Source of the DNA: a virus
Length of the DNA: 40,250 nucleotides
IMG/VR virus record: IMGVR_UViG_3300008262_000200
Location: 1-40,250 of that record
Direction: 5' to 3' (one strand)
Shown here: positions 8,354 to 16,383 of the stretch, one piece after another
Layout: every line of letters begins with the position of its first letter
How positions within the stretch are numbered: the stretch's first letter is position 1
Made by a program: the position numbers and the translations under genes
The notes under the pieces: model-generated
Told to the model about the DNA's origin: nothing
The model's input: only the letters and a program-made list of their open reading frames with translations
Database searches by the model: none

Positions 8354-8917
8354 TTAGAACGCGACTTTATCAGCAACATATTGATGCTCGGAGATCTCGA
8401 CTTGACAGATCACATAAGTATCACCGAATGCGTTATCTGGGCCGGGTGTAATGCCGATCAGACGCATTTGCGCGCTAGCTGACGTAGTGACAGTGCTAAC
8501 ATCCAAAACAACTGCACTCAAACCAGTGGTTGTTGAACCAGCGGTAATTGTACCTGTGTTGAATTGGTTGCTTATGTTGGTTACGTCGATAGCAGCGTTT
8601 GACTGAATCTCATAAACAATCATTGGGTCAGTAGTTGCATAAGCAACAATTTGAGTGCCAGTTGTGCTAGCAATCCACTTGTTCGATACGCGACGACGAC
8701 CGTCAGAGTCGGTGAACTCAACACCTTGGAATGTTCCAATGAAGGGGTCACCAATTGCTGCGGGAGCCAGTGTTCCATCGGCTGCAAGTTTCACAGGCTG
8801 ATTCTGTAGCAATGTGGCGCTATAGTTATCAGTCAATGTGAAAGCCTGTGGACGCACAGAACCACTGGGGTGGTAAGCGGGACGAAGCCCGAAAGGTGCA
8901 TTTACAGTATTCGACAT
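8354..8917 (-). CDS. Putative head decoration / minor capsid protein
   Basis: 187 residues. It opens MSNTVNAPFGLRPAYHPSG, then AFTLTDNYSATLLQNQPVKL, followed by GTFQGVEFTDSDGRRRVSNKW, a pattern shared by small capsid-associated proteins encoded directly before the major capsid gene in many phages. Much of the sequence is predicted beta-strand with Thr-rich turns, and no catalytic motif is present. Such proteins sit on or stabilise the capsid shell. AAAGGA lies 8 bases upstream of the ATG. The gene ends 12 bp before the capsid start, and the stop runs into the capsid ribosome site, so expression is coupled. Confidence 0.65.
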   Translation of the reverse strand: MSNTVNAPFGLRPAYHPSGSVRPQAFTLTDNYSATLLQNQPVKLAADGTLAPAAIGDPFIGTFQGVEFTDSDGRRRVSNKWIASTTGTQIVAYATTDPMIVYEIQSNAAIDVTNISNQFNTGTITAGSTTTGLSAVVLDVSTVTTSASAQMRLIGITPGPDNAFGDTYVICQVEISEHQYVADKVAF

Positions 8918-8956
8918 GTTTGTTTCCTTTAAGAGAATGTCGTTCGAGGTTTTGAG

Positions 8957-9487
8957 TTAGTCAGTAAAAACTGGCTTACCCGGTGCTTTACGCAAGTCCT
9001 GCATACCATCACCCTCGATAATGCTTCCACCAGCAGCCATAATGCCATCCTTCATCTGGTCCACCATGGCTTGAAGTTTCTCATCTTCGCGCAGGGGTGC
9101 GCTGTAATGTGCTTCAGTCATGTAGGTCTCATAGAGACGCAACGGGAGTTTAAAGGCTAGCATTTCGTTGACACCTACCATACCCGAGTATTCGCCAGTC
9201 TTGATCGTGGCGTATTCCCAGCCCGGAACATCTTCAGGCTTGATTGGTTCGTAGCCGAGACGCATACGACCTTGAATGGAATCACGTGGGTTTGTAGTGG
9301 TCAGCCAGCAACTGTGGTAACCGGGGATTTTTGGTAAATCAGGCAATGCGCTCTGGAAGAACTGCTGCCTAAACATTTCGACTCTATCGTCGTCCGACAA
9401 TTCCCTTGCCTCTTTGGCTGCGCGGTCTAACGCTGCCCTGGATTCGCGTGCGGGATCGGAAGTTTTCTTCAGTCGTTCATCGGTCAT
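8957..9487 (-). CDS. Conserved phage protein between scaffold and capsid genes
   Basis: 176 residues from the ATG at 9487; a GTG at 9496 would sit inside the ribosome site, whereas AAGGAG is 8 bases upstream of the ATG. The N-terminal ~50 residues are charged and helical. A conserved-looking core follows: PGYHSCWLTTTNPRDSIQ, MRLGYEPIK and WEYATIKTGEYSGMVGVNEM. Proteins with this PGYHxCWLTTxNxxDSI pattern occur at the same place in other aquatic phages without known function. It could be a head-assembly factor or an internal head protein. No enzymatic residues recognised. Confidence 0.65.
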   Translation of the reverse strand: MTDERLKKTSDPARESRAALDRAAKEARELSDDDRVEMFRQQFFQSALPDLPKIPGYHSCWLTTTNPRDSIQGRMRLGYEPIKPEDVPGWEYATIKTGEYSGMVGVNEMLAFKLPLRLYETYMTEAHYSAPLREDEKLQAMVDQMKDGIMAAGGSIIEGDGMQDLRKAPGKPVFTD

Positions 9488-9505
9488 GGTGCTCACTCCT
9501 TAGTT

Positions 9506-10444
9506 TCAGCGAGTTGAATTTTCTTTATCCCACTTGGCATACTGCTTGAGGTAGCGTTGCCTTGCGGTAGGATCGTCCCAGACGCCAGCATCAATCATTG
9601 CTTGCTTCCGTTCTGGAGACACGTATACTTCGTTGCGAGTACTGCGTGGGGCATGTTCACGGCTAGAGCCAAGGGGTGGACCTCTTCTGCCTGACCGTTG
9701 CATGTTGTCATCATTTAATGCTTCCACTCGTTTATCCAGCTCTCGCCAGTACTCCAATGTGTTGGGATTATATCCTTCGTTCGCCATGCCTTGGTCAATT
9801 TTCAAAACTTTGTCTGACTTTTCATCACCAGAGTTTGGCTTATACCAAGGGTTCATTTTCATCCAGTCCTGTGCCAACTGAGTGGCTAAGGCCTGTGGCT
9901 GGGTGTTTTGAGTTGGCTGAGTGGTTGGATTTTTGAAGTTGCTTTTGGCATGTTCAAGTTGACGAAGCTTGTCCTTTGTCTCATCTCGAATGCGCATTGC
10001 CTTGGCAACGTCATCACCATTACCAGCTTCTACCGCTCTTGCAATGATGTGCTCAACTGCCTTCGCCTCCTCCTGCACCTGTTTCAACTGCTGATCCAAT
10101 GAAAGATACTCAGAAGTTGCGCTCTTGTGCTCAATGCTTTGCATTCGGCGCATGAGTTCTTCATTCTGCTGTTTTAGGTATTGAAGTTCCGCTTTGTCCC
10201 GCTCAATGGCGAGTTTGCGCCTTTGGGCACGGTCAGCTTTTTCTTCACGCCTGCGCCTACGCAGGTCTTCCCGATCCTCATTGTCAGGTGCTAAGCGACG
10301 ATCTTCCTCATCATCATCTACTTCTGGCTTTTCATCAACCGGAATTAACTCTTGTTCCTTTGTCTTCGATGCCTGCTGCTCCTGCTCATCCAGGTCATCA
10401 TCATCAATCTCTTCTAACACATCGTCTTGTGCTTTCTTATTCAT
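9506..10444 (-). CDS. Capsid scaffolding protein
   Basis: 312 residues. The N-terminal ~60 residues are extremely acidic (EEIDDDDLDEQEQQ, DDDEEDRR), followed by an Arg/Lys-Glu-rich segment (EDLRRRRREEKADRAQRRK) and a long predicted coiled coil (about residues 75-170). A Thr/Gln/Pro linker follows, then a C-terminal helical and basic tail (SPERKQAMIDAGVWDDPTA). Acidic N-terminus, coiled coil and basic tail are typical of phage scaffolds, which direct capsid assembly and then leave the prohead. The gene lies two positions upstream of the capsid gene. Start supported by AAAGGAG. No protease motif is visible. Confidence 0.75.
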   Translation of the reverse strand: MNKKAQDDVLEEIDDDDLDEQEQQASKTKEQELIPVDEKPEVDDDEEDRRLAPDNEDREDLRRRRREEKADRAQRRKLAIERDKAELQYLKQQNEELMRRMQSIEHKSATSEYLSLDQQLKQVQEEAKAVEHIIARAVEAGNGDDVAKAMRIRDETKDKLRQLEHAKSNFKNPTTQPTQNTQPQALATQLAQDWMKMNPWYKPNSGDEKSDKVLKIDQGMANEGYNPNTLEYWRELDKRVEALNDDNMQRSGRRGPPLGSSREHAPRSTRNEVYVSPERKQAMIDAGVWDDPTARQRYLKQYAKWDKENSTR

Positions 10445-10463
10445 TTCAAGCTCCTTTCAGCTT

Positions 10464-10883
10464 TTAGATAAACGCACGGATTTTGGTGGGGTCACCAGTG
10501 ACTTTGCCGATGATGTCGAGGTCGTTGAAAATCACAAACTCAATTTCTTCATCGCCATTCTTCACTGTCCACCTGTCACCGCCATACTTGGGTGTACGCA
10601 CAAAATCGCCTGGGTTGCACCAAGCGCCTTCAGGCCACATGTCCATGGTGTTGCGGTTCTTAAAAGCCAATGGACCTACAAGCGCAACTTTGGACACTTG
10701 CGTGTTGCTGGCTTCGGTCTTGCGGGCTTCTTCTGGGATGTAGATCCCACCACTTGTTTGCGACTTGGCACGGCGAACTTGCACCATGACCCGTGAACCA
10801 AATGGGATGATGCCAGGATCCACAGTGGGGAAGGCATCTTCTAGAGAGTCATACGACATTGACAAAGGTACTTCAAGTAGCAT
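10464..10883 (-). CDS. Phage GroES-like co-chaperonin
   Basis: 139 residues. After a short N-terminal leader it follows the Cpn10 plan: IPFGSRVMVQVRR (strand), KSQTSGGIYIPEEARKTE (mobile-loop equivalent, with IYI where bacterial GroES has an IVL tripeptide), QVSKVALVGP (strand), and GDFVRTPKYGGD (the strand preceding the roof-like turn). It is longer than bacterial GroES (about 97 residues) because of an insertion around LAFKNRNTMDMWPEGAW. Phage Cpn10 proteins such as T4 gp31 replace host GroES so that GroEL can fold a capsid subunit. The place between portal and scaffold genes fits. No GroEL gene is in the window, so the host chaperonin would be the partner. GGAG is 6 bases upstream of the ATG. 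Confidence 0.8.
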   Translation of the reverse strand: MLLEVPLSMSYDSLEDAFPTVDPGIIPFGSRVMVQVRRAKSQTSGGIYIPEEARKTEASNTQVSKVALVGPLAFKNRNTMDMWPEGAWCNPGDFVRTPKYGGDRWTVKNGDEEIEFVIFNDLDIIGKVTGDPTKIRAFI

Positions 10884-10903
10884 TCGCTTCTCCGATTGCT
10901 GGG

Positions 10904-11098
10904 TTAAAAATCACGCTCGTCTTGATCTTTCAAGACTTGCTCCACTTTTGAGAGGGCAGCTTCAAGGCCTTGGTAGTAACCTATTGACTTCCCGTACTCA
11001 AACTCTACGCTCTTGTCCGGCCCCGGTGGAACTTTCAGGGCACGATGAGCAACACTGTTCTGCTCTTCTTTCAGCAGACCGATGAGCCTAGCAAACAT
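10904..11098 (-). CDS. Small conserved hypothetical protein near portal
   Basis: 64 residues, mostly helical (MFARLIGLLKEEQNSV; YYQGLEAALSKVEQVLKDQD). It follows a pattern found in other phages next to portal genes (an ALxxPxGxxxxFEYGxxxGxxxGLExAL-like core). The start lies 4 bases after the preceding stop and has no strong ribosome site, so it is probably coupled. Function unknown; possibly a small head-assembly factor. Confidence 0.55.
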   Translation of the reverse strand: MFARLIGLLKEEQNSVAHRALKVPPGPDKSVEFEYGKSIGYYQGLEAALSKVEQVLKDQDERDF

Positions 11099-11101
11099 GT
11101 A

Positions 11102-11284
11102 TCAACCGCCGCTTGTTGCGCGCTTGGCTGGCATTGCTGCTTGACTCTTCGACATTTTAGGAAATTGTTTTGCTGTGCCTGTAGGCTTGGCAGGTGTAGG
11201 TGCTGGGTCTTTGCCTGATCCTGACATACTTGTTGGGTAGCTTTTACCCATTGCCATTTGTTTGTGTAAGTTGACTGCTTCCAT
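11102..11284 (-). CDS. Small Lys/Pro/Ser-rich protein after portal
   Basis: 60 residues, rich in Lys, Ala, Pro, Ser and Met, with KQFPKMSKSQAAMPAK near the C-terminus and no predicted stable fold. The reading frame is supported by AAGGAG 6 bases upstream of the ATG, immediately after the portal stop, and by tight packing with the next gene. A longer frame in another phase over the same bases lacks such a start. It may be an unstructured head protein. Function unknown. Confidence 0.55.
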   Translation of the reverse strand: MEAVNLHKQMAMGKSYPTSMSGSGKDPAPTPAKPTGTAKQFPKMSKSQAAMPAKRATSGG

Positions 11285-11293
11285 GATAGCTCC

Positions 11294-13804
11294 TTAAGGA
11301 TTGGGGTTGATGCCTGTGCCGGTTGAGTAGCCAATTTTCTCGCCACTCTGAACTTCAAGTGCCGCCAATTGCTTGGCAGTTTGGTTGTCTTCTGAGTTTG
11401 TGAAGATGCGGGTTTGGTTGTCTACATCGTTGCGTGCATCTTCTGCCTGTTGGCGCATTTGTTCGCGTGCCAATTCTGCTTGTTGACGCTGCTGTTCCAT
11501 GGCAAGCAACGCTTGGCGCTCTTCTTGCTTGTCTGCCATTTCTGCCTGCTTGATTGCCATGTTGGCCTGATCTGCTGCCTGTTTGCGTTCCACTTCCTGT
11601 TTGGCAATGTCCGCTTTGGGATCGCCCATGTTGGGAGGTGCCATGGATTGCAAAACCTGCACTGCCTGTTCGATGATGGGCGGCAATGCTTGCAATGATT
11701 CGTTGACTTCCTTCACCACTGATTGACTTGCCGCTGCCATGACTTGGTCGAAAGCTTTCTTCTCCTCTGTGCTTGCCTTGACCAGCAGCTTCTCAATGGG
11801 TTGACCAGCAGCTTCTGATGCCACATCCACCATTCTACTGACATACCACAGCACCATGTGCTCCCGCAAATGCTCAAGTAGGATGGGAATGGCTGTGGGT
11901 GCTGCTACTCTGCTTGCCCCGAGCACAGGGCTGGTCAAGAAGTCAAGGTGCACTTGGATGTGGGCAAGGTGATCTTGTTCTGGGAATGCTGCAACAGGTC
12001 TACTCATACTAGCTGCCACATTTTCATTGACTGCATTCATTTCTTTTACTTCAGGCTGTGGCAGGAGCAAAGATTCACCGTCAGGCACTTTGAGTTGCTT
12101 CAGCAACATCTTTTCAACTTCACGCGCGTTGTACAAGCCTGGGTGAGTATCTGAACGCTGAACTATCGTTTGCACCTGAGCAAAGCGCTGAGTGTCACTG
12201 TAAATGTTGGGATCAGATACGGGCACCACATTCATTGGGCCTTCAAAGTCCTTGCGATACGCCAGCAGCTCACCCGCGTCATCATAGATTTCTTGCTCAT
12301 CCATGTAGAAGCGGTTGATGCGGTAGAGGACATTTAACAAGCGACCCATCGCGTCATGCACTCGCATGTGGATGGCAGAGAACACAGTCATGCCCTGTTC
12401 CATGCGCGCAAGTGTAGTGCCAACAGGTGTGTTGGCGTTGCTGTCCGCTAAGTCCTCAAATGTCGTTCTGACTACGCCTTTGCCTGCGTCAATCAAAAAG
12501 CCCATCAACTGAAATAGTACAGCAGAGGGTGGGTTGAATGGCATGGGCATCATTACTTTGCGAATGTCATCCTGCCCAAACGAGCCCTCTATCTCATGCA
12601 CCTCAGTTGGGTCAATCCGGTCTGTCTGCCCACCAGAGCCACCTTTGAGTTTGAGTAGGCCTGGGAAGTTGTTGATATGGGCTGAGTCAAGCAAAGAGCG
12701 CAAAGCGCCAGTGGATGCTGCTGACAAACCACCAATCATGTGAGTCAGGCCAATGGGGTAAGCTCCGCGCCATGGAACAAATGGGAATTCGATGATGTGC
12801 ATCAGCTCATCCATCAACTTATCTTCCTCTTCCCAATTGCGGTAGATGGCTAGCACCTTTTGTGTGCTCTTGTCTACTGAAATGATGTATGGGGCTGGAC
12901 CATCTGTGTCATCTTCCACATCGTAGTAAACAGCAATCTCGAAAATGGTTCGCAAGCCATCGGTGTTATACCCATCTGACTGGCGTCCTTCTATTTTGTC
13001 ATTTGCTGTCTCTGCCTTAGATACTTCTGGGGTATGGGGCTCAGGAGTCAGCTCGATGTCTCGGTACATGCCTGACTTCACCCGTTGACCATACTCCAAC
13101 TTGGTGATGTACTGCACATGCGTCTTGCGTTCTGCTGTGTAGAAGTTGGTAGCAGCAAATGGCAGCAAAATGTCGTCTGATGAGACGAACATGGGCAATG
13201 GGCGTTTGCGTTTTTGGTCCCATGTGAGTTTGATGTACTGCACACCAGACAACGGCATTTGGGTGGACATCTGCTCAAGCTCTGCTCTAAACTCTGGCAT
13301 CTGTTTGGTCATTTGCCAGTTGAGGAACTTGGTGATGCGTTCTGCCTTCTTGTACTTGTCTTTAGTCACACTGCCAATGATGTCTTGGCGAGCTGGACCT
13401 GTGGGTGGAAAGATCTCTTTCATCACCCGAGCAGAAAAGTCAACGCATGCCTCTGTCAGCATGGGATGCACTACTTTGGATGCACCGGTGAATGAGGCGC
13501 CACCTGGGGCGTCATCACCTAAACCTGTTCGCCTAATGCCTTCCTCATACTGCTCATCCCGACGCTTCCGCGCCTCTTTATCCTTCTCAACCAACTCACA
13601 CAAGTCAGCACCTATGATGGCAAGTTCGCCCTCTGGCATGTCCTCTGCTATGTTGGCATAAAACTCTGACTCACCAAGCAATGGTGCTTGGCTAATCTTA
13701 ACCATTGCACCACCATCTTCTGTGTCCTTCACATCTTCATCATCGTTCTCAATGGGCATCATCTCGCCCAGTTGGTCTTCCATTGTGTCGTCTGTGTCAG
13801 CCAT
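11294..13804 (-). CDS. Portal (head-to-tail connecting) protein
   Basis: 836 residues. A strongly acidic N-terminus precedes a core that resembles large podovirus-like portals: LEQMSTQMPLSGVQYIKL, AATNFYTAERKTHVQYI, GLTHMIGGLSAASTGALRSLLDSA (stem/wing helices), FPGLLKLKGGSGGQTDRIDP, and GMTVFSAIHMRVHDAMGRLL. The C-terminal ~120 residues form a Gln/Glu-rich coiled coil (QAADQANMAIKQAEMADKQEE, about residues 720-800), as in portals with a long barrel. Portals are dodecameric rings through which DNA is packaged and ejected. The gene directly follows the large terminase. AAAGGA lies before the ATG. Confidence 0.88.
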   Translation of the reverse strand: MADTDDTMEDQLGEMMPIENDDEDVKDTEDGGAMVKISQAPLLGESEFYANIAEDMPEGELAIIGADLCELVEKDKEARKRRDEQYEEGIRRTGLGDDAPGGASFTGASKVVHPMLTEACVDFSARVMKEIFPPTGPARQDIIGSVTKDKYKKAERITKFLNWQMTKQMPEFRAELEQMSTQMPLSGVQYIKLTWDQKRKRPLPMFVSSDDILLPFAATNFYTAERKTHVQYITKLEYGQRVKSGMYRDIELTPEPHTPEVSKAETANDKIEGRQSDGYNTDGLRTIFEIAVYYDVEDDTDGPAPYIISVDKSTQKVLAIYRNWEEEDKLMDELMHIIEFPFVPWRGAYPIGLTHMIGGLSAASTGALRSLLDSAHINNFPGLLKLKGGSGGQTDRIDPTEVHEIEGSFGQDDIRKVMMPMPFNPPSAVLFQLMGFLIDAGKGVVRTTFEDLADSNANTPVGTTLARMEQGMTVFSAIHMRVHDAMGRLLNVLYRINRFYMDEQEIYDDAGELLAYRKDFEGPMNVVPVSDPNIYSDTQRFAQVQTIVQRSDTHPGLYNAREVEKMLLKQLKVPDGESLLLPQPEVKEMNAVNENVAASMSRPVAAFPEQDHLAHIQVHLDFLTSPVLGASRVAAPTAIPILLEHLREHMVLWYVSRMVDVASEAAGQPIEKLLVKASTEEKKAFDQVMAAASQSVVKEVNESLQALPPIIEQAVQVLQSMAPPNMGDPKADIAKQEVERKQAADQANMAIKQAEMADKQEERQALLAMEQQRQQAELAREQMRQQAEDARNDVDNQTRIFTNSEDNQTAKQLAALEVQSGEKIGYSTGTGINPNP

Positions 13805-13816
13805 TTGCTGTGTCCT

Positions 13817-15289
13817 TTATGCGGCGTATGGGTTATGGCGGGCGATCACTGGCTTGCGAGGTCTAGCTTCTTTGACGGGCAAGGTGACAGCCATTTGGTT
13901 GCGGTCAGCAAGTAGGCGGAGGGCTTGAGTAGTAGCATCAACAAAGTCATCATGCTTGATTGAACCTTCACCATGGAAACTGCAAACCTGAGTGATTAAA
14001 GGATCTGCCCAGGAGCGTGGCATGCCAGGACGCTTTTCCGATTCCACTACCCAGACATGTCCATGAGCAAAAAGGTGAGATACGGCATGCAGTCGCTGAA
14101 GTTTGTCTGCCCTGCCTGGATTATAAGGGTATGCCAAGATATCTTCACGCGCAAGCATCTGTCTCAAAGAAATCCCTGACCCTTTGTCCTCAATCACCAG
14201 CAGGTCAACTGACTTGCCACCTAGGAGTGATTGCTTAGGACCAACCAATGGTTGAATCATGGGCCTTAAATCCTCATCTCCGTATTTGACTTTATACTCT
14301 TTCTTTACCCGTTCAATGAGGTCTGGCAACCCAAGGTGATCTTGCCAGCAGTCAAGTAACAGGAAGTTCGGTCGCTTGTCATGCCGGAACAATCCCCAGA
14401 CAGAGCATGCTGTTGGGTCTGAGTCATGTGTCTTTTTGTCCGTTGTCTTTTCAGTGAACGCTGTGTCCAACGACATGACTATGTACTCGAAGCCTGGCAA
14501 TGGCTTGTCTGCAGGCCATAACTTGAACTGGCTTCTCTTCACTATGCCTGACTCTTCTGGGTCTATGACCTCAGCATAGATCTCTTGTCTTCCCAACTGT
14601 GTGCCCTCATACTGCGACAGCTGGTCAATGAATGACTTGGCTAAGTTGTCTTTGTTCTCATAGGTTGACCCGCGAGTCACATAGACAGAGCCTTTCTTCT
14701 TCTCTCCATCCTTAATAAGTTTCCTTACCAACTCAATAGGCCTTGGAGTGGTTGTGACTACTACCTGTGGGTGTTCGCCCAGGCGCAATCCAAACTTCAT
14801 CATGTCCCATGTCTCATCTGCATATTGCCATGCTGCCAACTCATCGCACCACACACGGTGATGCTGTGGGCCACGAAGTCGATCTGGTTCCTGTGCTGAA
14901 AAACCTTTGATGACTGATCCATTCTCTAAAATGATTTCTGATATCGTTCGGTTGTAGGACCTGATGATGGTTTCAGGTAGCACAGACAGCATGCCTGATT
15001 CACCCTCAATGCAGGTGTCTCGAATGTCACCAGAGGTTGGTGCAATGATGGAACAACGGGAACCTGGGTGTTGGGTAGCATACCAAGCGGTGTCCTCCGC
15101 CCCTGTCCTTGTCTTCCCAAACCCTCGGCCTGCCAAGATCAACCAGACATCCCAATCACCAGCAGGTGTTCGTTGATTGTCCCTTGCTGTTGCTAGCCAT
15201 CTCATGCGCCATGCCAACAGCGTCAGATCAAACACCGACAACTCAGCAAGTGAGCTGTCTAAGTTGTTTGGGTCAATGGCTACTGTCAC
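13817..15289 (-). CDS. terL: Terminase large subunit
   Basis: 490 residues with both packaging domains. ATPase: Walker A GRGFGKT at 54-60, Walker B with acidic pair VWCDE at 146-150, and the coupling motif TTTP at 179-182. Nuclease (RNase H-like): SLDTAF with D275, VIEDKGSG with E367-D368, and HDDFVD at 446-451. It pumps DNA into the prohead through the portal and cuts the concatemer. The gene starts with GTG, whose GTGA overlaps the stop of the small-subunit gene, so translation is coupled. Adjacent portal and small terminase complete the packaging module. The catalytic residues all appear intact. Confidence 0.95.
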   Translation of the reverse strand: MTVAIDPNNLDSSLAELSVFDLTLLAWRMRWLATARDNQRTPAGDWDVWLILAGRGFGKTRTGAEDTAWYATQHPGSRCSIIAPTSGDIRDTCIEGESGMLSVLPETIIRSYNRTISEIILENGSVIKGFSAQEPDRLRGPQHHRVWCDELAAWQYADETWDMMKFGLRLGEHPQVVVTTTPRPIELVRKLIKDGEKKKGSVYVTRGSTYENKDNLAKSFIDQLSQYEGTQLGRQEIYAEVIDPEESGIVKRSQFKLWPADKPLPGFEYIVMSLDTAFTEKTTDKKTHDSDPTACSVWGLFRHDKRPNFLLLDCWQDHLGLPDLIERVKKEYKVKYGDEDLRPMIQPLVGPKQSLLGGKSVDLLVIEDKGSGISLRQMLAREDILAYPYNPGRADKLQRLHAVSHLFAHGHVWVVESEKRPGMPRSWADPLITQVCSFHGEGSIKHDDFVDATTQALRLLADRNQMAVTLPVKEARPRKPVIARHNPYAA

Positions 15290-15627
15290 TTGCCGCTCAG
15301 TTTGCTCATTGCTTGGGAGATCTCATCTATCAGCTTTAGGCGAACCTCAATTGGGTTTCCATCAGCACCTGTGACCTCTATCGACCTGCGCTTGGAGTGC
15401 CCATACTGGACAACCTCTTTCAGCGCATCTTTCCTAACAGCAACAGGAAGGTTTTTGTCAAAAGCGATTTCGGCAAGCTCAGTCAATGGATCACCAAACT
15501 TGTCAATGATGGATTCCCAAGTGTCTTGCTGTGTCTTGCGCTTGGATGTGCGCGCAGCTGGGATGCCAGGAGTAGCAGCAGATAGTAGTGAAGCAGCTGG
15601 CTTCAAGTCAGGTGGCATTTTATCCAT
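15286..15627 (-). CDS. terS: Putative terminase small subunit
   Basis: 113 residues. A Lys/Arg-rich N-terminal part (RTSKRKTQQDTWESI) is followed by a predicted helical segment (DPLTELAEIAFDKNLPVAVR, DALKEVVQYGHSKRRSIE) and a C-terminal helix (LIDEISQAMSKLSGK). Size and composition fit a DNA-recognition small terminase, and the gene overlaps terL by 4 bp in the usual order. A PLxxLxxIAxxxxxPxxxRxxAxKExxxYxxxKR-like pattern is seen in other small terminases of this type. It is the first gene after control region A. Assignment rests on position and general pattern. Confidence 0.7.
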   Translation of the reverse strand: MDKMPPDLKPAASLLSAATPGIPAARTSKRKTQQDTWESIIDKFGDPLTELAEIAFDKNLPVAVRKDALKEVVQYGHSKRRSIEVTGADGNPIEVRLKLIDEISQAMSKLSGK

Positions 15628-15658
15628 ACGACAAAAGGTGTGAAGTTAATTTCGTGCC

Positions 15659-15664
15659 ATTATA
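15659..15664 (-). promoter_or_regulatory. Putative -10 element of structural-operon promoter
   Basis: TATAAT on the minus strand, embedded in TATAATGG, lies about 32 bp upstream of the small terminase ATG. The region B promoter has the same TATAATGG. The -35 position (GCAATT at 17-bp spacing) is poor, suggesting activated transcription. Confidence 0.45.
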
Positions 15665-15783
15665 ACTACAACTTCAAACAAATTGCTACCACCTTATACA
15701 CGTACGTGAACCAAACCATAAAATTTTTTATATCACCACAAGAAAAAGCGTTGCAGCTAAGCCATTGTTAGCAATCAGTAACA

Positions 15784-15863
15784 TATTAGTACTTATTAGC
15801 ATTTATTAGTACTGCTATTAGCAAATAATCTTTGTTTCCGTGCATATTATTAGCATATTAGCA
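15784..15863. repeat. Phased TATTAG(T/C)A array, copy A
   Basis: Six near-identical 8-bp boxes TATTAGYA start at 15784, 15794, 15804, 15816, 15848 and 15856. The first three are exactly 10 bp apart, about one helical turn. Omitting the extra box at 15848, the spacing series 10, 10, 12, 40 is the same as in copy B. This pattern suggests binding of several protein subunits on one face of the DNA. Confidence 0.85.
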
Positions 15864-15948
15864 TTTTCAACTTTTTTCTGAAAAAAAAATAATTGGTGTT
15901 CTCTTTCTTCACGTGTATAAACCACTAAAAAACTTTCCCCACCCATCA

Positions 15949-16383
15949 CTAAATGCTTGATTTATATGAAACGGCCTCAAACCCCTCACAAAGACTTAAC
16001 ATAAATGCCCTCAATTCCACCTCCCAATTCACCATCTCAACCATGGAATATTGATTGATTTCGCCTGCCAAACTGCCAGGAATTGCAAAAAAACGGGTAT
16101 CCAACTGCACTAAAACCCAACTTTTGCCGCCATTTTTGGTCTGATTGAAGTGCCAATTGACCTGTTCCTGTGTCAATCCACGCTGACTTTTGAACACTAT
16201 AGTTTCCTTTTTGGCGGGCACCTTACCATGTTTAAGCTCTATCCATCCCTCCATCCCTTTCACACAAAAGTTGGCATCTGGCATACCATCAATCACCCCG
16301 TTCTCCACCCTCTCCCATCTTCCCGGCAAATCTTGTTTGCGGACGATATCCCTCAAACGGTTCCACAATAACTTTTCTGACAT
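15949..16383 (-). CDS. PD-(D/E)XK / VRR-NUC-like endonuclease
   Basis: 144 residues. The active-site signature is visible: VIDGMPDANF (PD at residues 35-36), then WIELKHGK (E49, K51), giving a PD-(D/E)XK pattern. A conserved-looking helix LTQEQVNWHFNQTKNGGKSWVLV follows in shortened form, as in VRR-NUC and Holliday-junction-resolvase-like phage nucleases. The likely role is cutting branched or concatemeric DNA during replication and packaging, or degrading host DNA. It is the last gene of the replication operon. The start at 16383 has AAGGA 8 bases upstream and lies inside the preceding membrane-protein frame, giving a 116-bp overlap if both genes are full length. Substrate unknown. Confidence 0.7.
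   Translation of the reverse strand: MSEKLLWNRLRDIVRKQDLPGRWERVENGVIDGMPDANFCVKGMEGWIELKHGKVPAKKETIVFKSQRGLTQEQVNWHFNQTKNGGKSWVLVQLDTRFFAIPGSLAGEINQYSMVEMVNWEVELRAFMLSLCEGFEAVSYKSSI

Larger units (their letters stand above)
15628..15948 (-). promoter_or_regulatory. Control region A: promoter region of structural operon
   Basis: This is a 321-bp non-coding, AT-rich stretch between the nuclease gene and the small terminase. Going away from the terminase start it holds a -10 element TATAATGG (15659-15664 on the minus strand) and the box TTATACACGTACGTGAA (15694-15710). Next come six TATTAG boxes (starts 15784, 15794, 15804, 15816, 15848, 15856), a 24-bp segment identical to region B (15854-15877), and the inverted box TTCACGTGTATAAA (15908-15921). 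No convincing -35 lies at the right distance, so an activator may be needed. It appears to be a diverged copy of region B at 35595-35942. No ORF or clear terminator was seen in it. Confidence 0.75.

Noticed and set aside
11071-11358. 95-residue minus frame overlapping the portal 3' end
   Set aside because: It overlaps the portal stop and lacks a ribosome site; the 60-residue frame at 11102-11284 has AAGGAG and fits the spacing.
15784-15863. Array considered as a CRISPR
   Set aside because: The repeats are 8 bp and 10-40 bp apart with no spacers of unique 25-40 bp, and no cas genes are present.
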